Below are positions 1 to 6,843 of a DNA stretch of 64,000 bases, piece by piece (the stretch's first letter is position 1; each line of letters opens with the position of its first letter). The DNA is taken from NCBI RefSeq assembly GCF_000504305.1, contig NZ_KI632512.1, forward strand, positions 2,835,720 to 2,899,719. The letters are read 5' to 3'. Under the pieces are notes generated by a model. That model ran no database searches, was not told where the DNA came from, and saw nothing but the letters and a program-made list of their open reading frames with translations. The DNA is from Nitratidesulfovibrio termitidis HI1 (GTDB lineage: Bacteria > Desulfobacterota > Desulfovibrionia > Desulfovibrionales > Desulfovibrionaceae). Position numbers and translations under genes: made by a program.

Positions 1-147
1 GAAGGCCACCGGCACGTAGCCAAGCACGATGGGCAGGGCCTGGCGCATGCCGGACAGCACGGCGGCCATGCGGGGCGCGGGGGTGATGCCCCCGACAGGG
101 GGTGATGACGGCGAGTGTCCCTTGCCGGGCGACGAAGCGGTATCCAT
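1..147 (-). CDS. azlC: AzlC-family branched-chain amino acid exporter, N-terminal part only
   Basis: Only the first 49 residues lie in the window. The ATG at 147 is preceded by a GGAGG ribosome binding site. After a Pro/Ser-rich leader the translation reads RQALPIVLGYVPVAF, which matches the start of the first membrane segment of AzlC proteins. In that family AzlC is the large inner-membrane subunit that works with the small AzlD to export branched-chain amino acids or analogues. The divergent MocR gene 173 bp away fits the common regulator-exporter arrangement. The rest of the gene, and any azlD, lie outside the window, so the call rests on a short stretch. Confidence 0.7.
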   Translation of the reverse strand, partial: MDTASSPGKGHSPSSPPVGGITPAPRMAAVLSGMRQALPIVLGYVPVAF

Positions 148-179
148 GGTGCAACCTCCGGGTTGCACATGACCATGAA

Positions 180-229
180 ATCTGTCACCTGAACAGATAC
201 AGTCAAACAGAAAAACAAGCATAACAGAT
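180..229. promoter_or_regulatory. Candidate operator in the azlC/mocR divergent promoter
   Basis: ATCTGT (180-185) and ACAGAT (193-198) form a perfect inverted repeat around 7 bp, and a second ACAGAT lies at 224-229, 31 bp or about three helical turns downstream. The stretch is AT-richer than its surroundings and sits between the two divergent starts. MocR proteins usually bind such intergenic regions, so this is the best candidate site. The assignment is inferred from position and symmetry. Confidence 0.4.
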
Positions 230-320
230 GGCGTGGTTGCTGGATTCCGGCTGAACAGCCGCGCCGCTTCGCGTATTCCCCTAGCGCATCCCCTGCCCAC
301 CGCACCCGCACGGAGGCCCC

Positions 321-1850
321 ATGCCCCCCCGCCCCTTAGCCGCGTCAGCCCACGGTATCGATCTGGTCCCCCTTGTCGCTGAGGACGCCGGTTTCGATGC
401 ATCCGCCGCCGACTCCGCCGCCTTCCACTACCACCGCGTTGAGCGGCATGTGGCGGACATGATCCAGTCCGGCAGGTTCCGCCCCGGCGACCGGCTGCCC
501 TCGCTGCGCGGGCTGGCCACCTCCATGGGGCTGTCCATCGCCACCGTGGGCCACGCCTATCTGGAACTGGAGCGCAAGGGCATCATCGAGGCGCGGCCCC
601 GGTCCGGCTATTTCGTGCGCCAGGGCATGCGCGGCCTGCCCGTGCCGCAGGCCCGCCCGGCCCCGCCCACCGGCCCGCGCGAGGTGAACCGCGCCCGGCT
701 CATCTCCACCGTGCTTGAAGCCGTGGGCAACCGCGATCTGGTGCCCTTTGGCGTGCTGTGCCCGGACGAAACGCTGCTGCCGGGCCGGGCGCTGGGGCGC
801 ATATTGTCCGAGGTGATGCGTTCGCGCGCGGGCGAGGCCGCCGCCTACGCCACCATTCCCGGCGACCTGGAACTGCGCCGCCAGATTGCCTGGCGGCACC
901 GCGAATGCGGCGTGGGCGCGGGGCCGGACGACATCCTGATTACCAACGGCGCGGTGGAGGCGCTGTACATCGCCCTGCGCTGTCTGACCCGGCCCGGCGA
1001 CATCGTGATGATCCAGTCGCCCACCTACTACTGTTTCCTGCAACTCATCGAATCGCTGGGGCTGCGGGCCATCGAGGTGCCCAGCACGCCGGAGGCGGGC
1101 GTGGACCCGCGCGACGTGCGGCACATTCTGGACCGGCACCGGGTGGCGGCGTGCGCCTTTTCGCCCAACTTCAACAATCCGGACGGCAGCCTGACCCCGG
1201 ACGACGCCAAGCGCGAGATACTGGCCATGCTGGCCGAGCGGGGCATCCATCTCATAGAAGATGACGTGTCCACGGACCTGCACTACGGCCCCTCGCGCCC
1301 GTCCACCTTTCTGCAATGGGACGTGCACGGACTGGTCACGCTGTGCTCGTCGTTCTCCAAGACCGTGGCGCCGGGCTTTCGCATGGGCTGGATGGTCACC
1401 GGGCGCATCGGCGAGCGCGCGCGGGAGATAAAGGCCACCACCAACGTCTGCGGGGCCACCCTGACCCAGTTCGCCATGGCCGAATACCTGCGCCAGGGGC
1501 TGTTCGAACGGCAACTGCGCCGTCTGCGCACGGCCTTTTCGCGCCAGATGCAGGCCATGCGCATGCACTTGGCCGACTGCTTTCCGCCCGGCACCGGGGT
1601 GACCCGGCCCGAAGGCGGTGGGGTGCTGTGGGTGGAACTGCCGCCCGGCACCGACGGTGTGGAGCTGTTCTTTCGCGCGCGGCAGGCGGGCATATCCGTT
1701 GCGCCGGGGGCCGTGTTCAGCACGCAGGAAAAGTTCGCCAACTACCTGCGCCTTGGCTGCAACGGCCTGTGGAACGAGCGCATGGCCGAAGGGCTGCGTA
1801 CCCTGGGGCGGCTGGCCGGGGAGTGCCGGACGGGAACGGGGGCGGAGTAG
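321..1850 (+). CDS. MocR-type transcriptional regulator (GntR winged helix fused to a class I aminotransferase domain)
   Basis: This 509-residue protein has the standard MocR architecture. A GntR-type winged helix (about residues 35-105, with GRFRPGDRLPSLRGLA) is followed by a fold-type I aminotransferase domain (about 150-490). PLP-binding landmarks are visible: NFNNPDG, and SFSKT with the probable Schiff-base Lys347. Such proteins use PLP as a sensor cofactor and usually control a neighbouring gene. The divergent azlC exporter is the obvious target, so amino acid efflux is the likely regulated function. The ATG at 321 has a GGAGG site 6 bases upstream. The gene ends shortly before a strong terminator. 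Confidence 0.9.
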   Translation: MPPRPLAASAHGIDLVPLVAEDAGFDASAADSAAFHYHRVERHVADMIQSGRFRPGDRLPSLRGLATSMGLSIATVGHAYLELERKGIIEARPRSGYFVRQGMRGLPVPQARPAPPTGPREVNRARLISTVLEAVGNRDLVPFGVLCPDETLLPGRALGRILSEVMRSRAGEAAAYATIPGDLELRRQIAWRHRECGVGAGPDDILITNGAVEALYIALRCLTRPGDIVMIQSPTYYCFLQLIESLGLRAIEVPSTPEAGVDPRDVRHILDRHRVAACAFSPNFNNPDGSLTPDDAKREILAMLAERGIHLIEDDVSTDLHYGPSRPSTFLQWDVHGLVTLCSSFSKTVAPGFRMGWMVTGRIGERAREIKATTNVCGATLTQFAMAEYLRQGLFERQLRRLRTAFSRQMQAMRMHLADCFPPGTGVTRPEGGGVLWVELPPGTDGVELFFRARQAGISVAPGAVFSTQEKFANYLRLGCNGLWNERMAEGLRTLGRLAGECRTGTGAE

Positions 1851-1930
1851 GAAGGGGGCAGGGTGAAGGCCGGGCGGGATTGGACTGGACTGGGGCAGGC
1901 AGCTACCGCAAAGGATATGGCAGGCATGAC

Positions 1931-1969
1931 ACGGGCCGGAGGAGTGATCCTCCGGCCCGTTGTGTTTTT
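1931..1969 (+). terminator. Rho-independent terminator of the mocR gene
   Basis: A perfect 13-bp stem (1931-1943 with 1948-1960) around GTGA is followed by a T-rich tail (TTTTT at 1965-1969). The stem is very similar to the hairpin at 6134-6161, which lies on the other side of the accessory block. The remaining sequence to 2296 shows no gene; it holds only the ribosome binding site of the next gene. Confidence 0.75.
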
Positions 1970-2296
1970 ATTGAGAATGGGGACCGGGGGGCTGATGAGG
2001 GGCAGGGTGGAGTAAAGAGCGGAATGGGGGGCCGGGCGGCATTGTCGTGTTCCCGGAGGTTCTCCGGTTTTTTGCGTCATGGCGGGGCACCCTTGGGACC
2101 GCTCCGCAACCCCCTTCCGATCCCCCTGTGGCCGGATGTGCCCGCAAGGCATGGGATACGCTGGCTCCGCGCCATTGGGGCGTGCATTTCCTCTGGCGGC
2201 GGGGCGCCTGCAACCCGCCCCGCCGCTTTGCCTGCGCCATATCGGCATGCCGCATGGCGTCCGAAGCTTCACACCCATCTATACATGGAGGCGCGT

Positions 2297-3820
2297 ATGA
2301 CCTACGGCTTGTTCACGTCCGGACTGAAGAACGCCGATGACCCTCGCCGCCGCAAGTTGGCGGGTTCGCTGGAAGGCGTTGTGGGCCGCGCCCGTTCGGC
2401 GCGCACCATGCAGGATTGGTATGGAGAACTGGTGCAGGGCATCCGCACCATCGACGCCTTTGGCCACGACGGGCAGGGCATGTTGCCCGATGACGAGGAC
2501 AAGGACTGGCGGCAGCGCTTCCAGCGCAGCATGTTCGACGACACTGGCGTTCACGAACTGCAAGATTATGCCGGGTTCCGGCAACCCCGCGACCGGGGGT
2601 ACGACGTGTTGCAGGAAGAACGCATGCGCGACATTTTCGAACGCAGGAACGTCCCGCAGTTGGCACGGCAGATTCCGGAGACCGAAAAGGAGAGACGGTT
2701 TCCCAGGCTCCGCGAGGTGACAGGTGAAGAGCGCACCTTGCCAGGCGCTGCCGAAACCAGGGGCGAGTTGGTTCCGCTTTCGCACAACGCCGGAAGCGAC
2801 TCCGTCCCCGAACGTAACAACGCGCCGGGCACGCGTTGGTGGGAACGCGCCATGGAGGCGGCCTTTCCGCAGGACGTGCACCCCTGGCAGCGGCGTACGC
2901 CTTCCGCCGGGCGGGAGCGTTCACCCCGCGTTGACGCAATGTTGCGGCAATGGCCCGGCGCACCGGATGCGACGAGCGACGACGATCTGGCGCTGCGCGG
3001 CGGCACGGTCCCGACGCGGGAAACGCAGGATGATCCCTTTGCGGGCACCCTGATGGCGGCCAACCGCAACGGCAGCGCCCGGCAGAACCGCAGCGCCATG
3101 GATGCGGGGGGCGGCGCAGGACGCGGATCAGCAGGCGGCAAGGCCACGCCGGGCCGCCGTACCCCGCCATTGGAGGATTTCGCCGACCCTTCGAAGAACA
3201 TCCTGCGGCCGGACAAGATACTGGACTACTACCGCAAGCCCGGCGACATCACCGCCTTGCACGAAACCACGGCCAAGGGATTGGAAACCGTATCCCAATC
3301 GGGGTCGTGCGGGCCGTACCAGTTGACCGGGGGGACGCTGGGAGATTTCATGAAAAGCCGTGAAGCGGCGAACCTGCCGGAAGAATACCGAGCACTGAAG
3401 GACGACCCCAAGGCCATTGCCGCCGCATGGCCGGAAATGGCCCGCAAGCATCCTGACGCGTTGGCCGCCGCCAACGAGGCGTTTATTCAGAGGACGCATT
3501 ACCAACCGACACTGAAAGCCTTTGAAAAAGCAGGGCTTGATACTGGATCGGAGGTCATTCAAAATGCGGCGTACTCCATGGGGGTACTCAGAGGGCCGAA
3601 CGCATTTTCGAAAAACGTGGTGAAGCATCTTCCGGATAGCGACACACTGAGGAAGATGGGTGTGGAAGAGCAGTTGGATGTATTGGGTAAGGCGTTCAAG
3701 ACGGGGTATAAGGGGGATACTGAAGTTGAGAAAAGAGTTGACTACGAGTTTAATGGGAATTTGAAAAATCTCCAGCAAGCATTGGAACCCAAAGCGGAGG
3801 CTTCAGGTGGTGAGGAGTAG
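2297..3820 (+). CDS. Putative effector with C-terminal muramidase/chitosanase-like domain
   Basis: This 507-residue protein starts at an ATG preceded by GGAGG. It has no signal peptide. Residues 1 to about 290 are Arg-rich, low in recognisable structure and unassigned. From about residue 300 it resembles the lysozyme/chitosanase-like domain of phage tail and type VI secretion proteins. HETTAKG (candidate catalytic Glu323) is followed by GSCGPYQL (336-343), which parallels the GxSYGxYQ motif of that group, and then by AFIQRTHYQP. The last 14 bases overlap the next gene, which encodes a secreted protein, as in effector-immunity pairs. The final ~270 bases are less GC-rich than the start. The hydrolase assignment rests on motif similarity and the effector role on gene context. 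No secretion genes are visible here. Confidence 0.6.
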   Translation: MTYGLFTSGLKNADDPRRRKLAGSLEGVVGRARSARTMQDWYGELVQGIRTIDAFGHDGQGMLPDDEDKDWRQRFQRSMFDDTGVHELQDYAGFRQPRDRGYDVLQEERMRDIFERRNVPQLARQIPETEKERRFPRLREVTGEERTLPGAAETRGELVPLSHNAGSDSVPERNNAPGTRWWERAMEAAFPQDVHPWQRRTPSAGRERSPRVDAMLRQWPGAPDATSDDDLALRGGTVPTRETQDDPFAGTLMAANRNGSARQNRSAMDAGGGAGRGSAGGKATPGRRTPPLEDFADPSKNILRPDKILDYYRKPGDITALHETTAKGLETVSQSGSCGPYQLTGGTLGDFMKSREAANLPEEYRALKDDPKAIAAAWPEMARKHPDALAAANEAFIQRTHYQPTLKAFEKAGLDTGSEVIQNAAYSMGVLRGPNAFSKNVVKHLPDSDTLRKMGVEEQLDVLGKAFKTGYKGDTEVEKRVDYEFNGNLKNLQQALEPKAEASGGEE

Positions 3821-4622
3821 GATTGCACATTTTGCAATGCTTGTTTTTTTTCTCTTCTATGCACAAGGCGATGCATCATGTGAGGAAGGACATGTTTCCC
3901 GCACAGGAATAGTGGGCAGGGGATCGATATATTACTCTGGGACAAGCTCCGGGCTGGGGATTGACCCACGAGTTACGCGTAGTATCCATGCAGTCTGCGC
4001 ATTCGGTGATCTGTGCCGTATAGTGGGTGTAGAAAAAAAAATAGAGCGCCTTGGCAACGAGTTTGTCCTTGTCAGTTCGGTGCGGCGTCTTGTGGCAGCA
4101 ACACCTGGGGATTTCGACGTAACAGGCGTTCTTGGCAGGCAGACGGATGGCTATCTGTTTTTGAGCTCCCCGCAGGTCACGGAGGACAATCTGGTAATTC
4201 CCGAAGGTTTTCCTCTGGAAAGCAAGGTGCGGGCCGTGTGTGCGGAAGGTGACGTATGCCGGGTCCGAGGCAAAGGCACGCGAGACCCCTCATGGTGGCA
4301 GATGGTCATGCCCTCGGAATTGCACGAGGTGGAACTGGTGCGGCGCGCCCGTCTGGTGACAGTGGAAATGACGGGTGTCTATTCCGGCGGCAGCATGGGC
4401 AATTTCGATATCGTCGGGGACGAGGAGGACCAGTTTCTCGACGGGTTGGAGCGGTTCGCGCATACCCCCGTGGGGCGCACCATGCCTTCCTGCGAGCGGT
4501 ACCGGGTGGTCGCGCTGGTACGGGATACCGATCCCCACCGCGTGGTGGACCTGCTGGCCGTGGGCTGTGCCCGTCCGGACAAGGATGCCATTCCGGCGGC
4601 GGTGGAGGGTGGGCTGCAATAA
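3807..4622 (+). CDS. Secreted Cys-rich protein, candidate immunity/inhibitor partner (copy 1)
   Basis: This 271-residue protein begins with a hydrophobic leader (MVRSRIAHFAMLVFFLFYAQG) and a plausible cleavage site near DASC-EE, so it should reach the periplasm. GTG at 3807 follows GGAGG at 3796-3800 and overlaps the upstream stop by 14 bases, which implies translational coupling. I recognise no known family. A motif pairing two Cys five residues apart occurs at least twice (VCAFGDLCRI, VCAEGDVCRVRG), along with the phrase FDVTG. The C-terminal third (VDLLAVGCARP, AAVEGG) is nearly identical to the copy at 5215-6018. A periplasmic partner encoded straight after a cell-wall hydrolase suggests an inhibitor that protects the producer, but this is not demonstrated. 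Confidence 0.6.
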   Translation: MVRSRIAHFAMLVFFLFYAQGDASCEEGHVSRTGIVGRGSIYYSGTSSGLGIDPRVTRSIHAVCAFGDLCRIVGVEKKIERLGNEFVLVSSVRRLVAATPGDFDVTGVLGRQTDGYLFLSSPQVTEDNLVIPEGFPLESKVRAVCAEGDVCRVRGKGTRDPSWWQMVMPSELHEVELVRRARLVTVEMTGVYSGGSMGNFDIVGDEEDQFLDGLERFAHTPVGRTMPSCERYRVVALVRDTDPHRVVDLLAVGCARPDKDAIPAAVEGGLQ

Positions 4623-4745
4623 GCCAGGTGTGCCAGGCGCGGGTGGACGGATGCGCGAAAGGGTGCCGCCAGACGTCCGGCACGGGTCGCGGGCGGCTGT
4701 GGGGTGGGCTTAACATAAGTATATTGTTGGCCATTCTAGGAGCCC

Positions 4746-5228
4746 GTGGACACTGGGGCTTTCATGAAAAGCCCCGAAGCGGCGAACCTGCCGGAAGAAT
4801 ACCGCGCACTGAAGGACGACCCCAAGGCCATTGCCGCCGCATGGCCGGAAATGGCTCGCAAGCACCCTGACGCGTTGGCCGCCGCCAACGAGGCATATAT
4901 CCAGAGGACGCATTACCAGCCGACACTGGACGCCTTTGAAAGGGCTGGCCTTGATACGGGGTCGGAAGCCATTAAAAGCGCGGCGTTTTCCATGGGGGTG
5001 CATACAGGAGGTGGGGGATTTGCAAAGCACTTTGAAAATTTGATGCCAAGCAAGGGAGAGTTGGAGAAGATGGATGTCAAAGGTCAACTGGATGCTCTTT
5101 CAAATGCTGTGCATCAACGATTTGGCGAGGAAAGCGAAATTGGAAGGCGCGTTTCTTCAGAGTACGTAAATTTAAAGAACTTGCATGATGCACTGGTTTC
5201 TCAGGGAGAGCAAAATGGCGAGGAATAA
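4746..5228 (+). CDS. Orphan copy of the C-terminal effector module
   Basis: About 160 residues duplicate the C-terminal third of the protein at 2297-3820. The match begins at DFMKSREAANLPEEY / AFMKSPEAANLPEEY, just after the GSCGPYQL motif, so the candidate catalytic Glu and this motif are absent. The first ~80 residues are almost identical to the parent. After SMGV the tail diverges, with only scattered matches such as NLKNL. GTG at 4746 has AGGAG three bases upstream; ATG at 4764 is the alternative start. By analogy with orphan toxin tips in Rhs and CDI loci, it may be a silent recombination cassette. It could also be a free-standing protein. Confidence 0.6.
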   Translation: MDTGAFMKSPEAANLPEEYRALKDDPKAIAAAWPEMARKHPDALAAANEAYIQRTHYQPTLDAFERAGLDTGSEAIKSAAFSMGVHTGGGGFAKHFENLMPSKGELEKMDVKGQLDALSNAVHQRFGEESEIGRRVSSEYVNLKNLHDALVSQGEQNGEE

Positions 5229-6018
5229 GTGGCCGTTAATCATTTTAATGCTGGTCTTTGTTGCTTGGGCAATGCTTGGCACGGCGCAAGCCGAGGTAGT
5301 CGAAGGCATTGTGGGTTCCTCTTATATTCGCACCAGTCAGGGAGACGTTGCGTACCGCGACGAGGGTGACCCATTTCCCGCAAGGATACACGAGGTGTGC
5401 GCGTTCGGCGACTTGTGCCGCATAACCGGAACAGTGGGACCCACGTTGCGCATCGGACCCGCGTTCATGCGCATCGAAGGCGTACGGCGGTTGTCCGCAG
5501 CGCCACGCGTGCCCTTCGACGTCACGGGCAGGGTACGCAAGACGAGCAAGGGATACTGGACCGTTTGGGCATCGGGGGGCACTCCGGCACTTTATTTCAT
5601 GGGGACGTCGCAGGCTGCCCGGCGGATTGCGGCGACATGCGCCGACGGGGATATCTGCCGGGTGCGCGGCTTGGGGACCTCGGACGAGGAAGACAGGCGC
5701 AGGGTCATGCCCGCCGTGGTGCAGGGCGTTGAGCTGGTTCGGCGCGCACGGCTGTTGACCGTGGAGATTGTCGGCACAAGGGGGTGCGGCAGCCTGCCCG
5801 TATGCTATGTGATGGGTGATGGGGACGAATACCTGGAAGGGCTTGAGAATTTCTGGGGTACGCCCGTGGACAGGAAAGCCCCCACATGCGAGCGGAACCG
5901 GGTTATTGCTCTGGTACACGATACCGACCCGGAGCTGGCCGTTGACCTGCTGGCCGTGGGCTGCGCCCGTCCGTACCCGGATGACATTCCGGCGGCGGTG
6001 GAGGGTGGGCCGCAGTGA
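5215..6018 (+). CDS. Secreted Cys-rich protein, candidate immunity/inhibitor partner (copy 2)
   Basis: This 267-residue paralogue of the protein at 3807-4622 starts at ATG 5215, with AGGGAG upstream. It carries a clear signal peptide ending GTAQA-EVVEG. As with copy 1, its start overlaps the preceding module gene by exactly 14 bases. Shared features are VCAFGDLCRI, FDVTG, a second C-x5-C pair (CADGDICRVRG), VELVRRARL and VDLLAVGCARP. The central part is divergent. This matches the diverged tail of the orphan module, as expected if each partner recognises its own tail. No known family was recognised. The 3' flank is also duplicated relative to 4623-4710. Confidence 0.6.
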   Translation: MARNKWPLIILMLVFVAWAMLGTAQAEVVEGIVGSSYIRTSQGDVAYRDEGDPFPARIHEVCAFGDLCRITGTVGPTLRIGPAFMRIEGVRRLSAAPRVPFDVTGRVRKTSKGYWTVWASGGTPALYFMGTSQAARRIAATCADGDICRVRGLGTSDEEDRRRVMPAVVQGVELVRRARLLTVEIVGTRGCGSLPVCYVMGDGDEYLEGLENFWGTPVDRKAPTCERNRVIALVHDTDPELAVDLLAVGCARPYPDDIPAAVEGGPQ

Positions 6019-6133
6019 GTCGGGTGTGCCAGGCGCGGGTGGACGGACGCGGGAAATGATGCCGCCGGGCAACCGGCACAGGTCGCGTGCGGCTGGGGGG
6101 AGGGACTGAAAACAGAGGGCAAAACCACGCAAC

Positions 6134-6161
6134 CGGGCCGAAGGAGTGATCCTTCGGCCCG
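6134..6161 (+). terminator. Terminator-like hairpin closing the accessory block
   Basis: An 11-bp stem (6134-6144 with 6151-6161) around AGTGAT is followed by a short, weakly T-rich stretch. Its core GGAGTGATCC is shared with the terminator at 1931-1960, so related inverted repeats lie on both sides of the 2.3-6.0 kb block. Confidence 0.6.
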
Positions 6162-6211
6162 TGGTATTTGCGGGAGATGGGGTGACGTGGACGCGCAGGC
6201 CGGGGCGCGGG

Positions 6212-6631
6212 CTACCGCGCCAGCGGGTCTGTGTCGCTTTCCGGCGCGAAGAAGAAGGCGGTGTCGAAGGGGCCGAAGCTGCCGGTGTCGGCCATGATGG
6301 TGAAGAATTCCACCCGGCCGTAGCGGCGCAGGCGCTCTTCGGTCACGCCGTTGCGGGCGTAGTAGTCTGCGCGGGGCTGCGGGTTGCGGGTTTCCGTCAG
6401 GTCGTACACGGCCTCGTCGGTTTCGCCCCAGGCGTGCAGCACCCATTTGCCGTGCAGGTGCAGCCAGGCGTGCACCACGCGGCAGTCCTCGCATTCGCTG
6501 GCCACTTCCAGCGCGGCGTCGAAGCAGGACGGGCGGTGCGCCCCGGCGGCGCACTGGCAGTCGTGGTCATGGTCGTGGCCGCAGCCGCAGGCGTCGGCTT
6601 TGGGGGGCTGGAAAGGATCGTGGCTGTGCAT
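6212..6631 (-). CDS. Hypothetical protein with His/Cys-rich N-terminus
   Basis: The protein has 139 residues. ATG at 6631 has AAGGA six bases upstream. Residues 13-30 are a likely metal-binding patch (ACGCGHDHDHDCQCAAG). The rest is a compact soluble sequence with VHAWLHLHGKWVLHAWGE and an acidic C-terminus. I do not recognise a characterised family. The patch resembles metal-binding tails of metallochaperones, and a similar His/Cys run occurs in the permease at 30528-31598, but no other link to that gene is visible. It is the last gene of the minus-strand set that includes the hydantoinase. Confidence 0.6.
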   Translation of the reverse strand: MHSHDPFQPPKADACGCGHDHDHDCQCAAGAHRPSCFDAALEVASECEDCRVVHAWLHLHGKWVLHAWGETDEAVYDLTETRNPQPRADYYARNGVTEERLRRYGRVEFFTIMADTGSFGPFDTAFFFAPESDTDPLAR

Positions 6632-6843
6632 GGGGTATCCTTGCGCGCCGCGTTGCGGCGGTGGTGCGTGGCGATGGTTGCGCGGGTGTCGGCAGGGTGC
6701 GCTGCGCGCGGTGGCGCGGATGTCTGCAACGCACAGGTCCGCCGCCCGAACCCGCCCGGACCTGGTCTGGCCCGGCCCGGTGACGGTGCGCTGAAAGGGC
6801 GGTGCGCGTCAAGATGCCGGGATGGGCTGCTTTCGTACCGCAG

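Noticed and set aside
1316..2296. Upstream extension of the effector frame
   Set aside because: It overlaps the mocR gene in another frame and its terminator; the ATG at 2297 with GGAGG is the real start.
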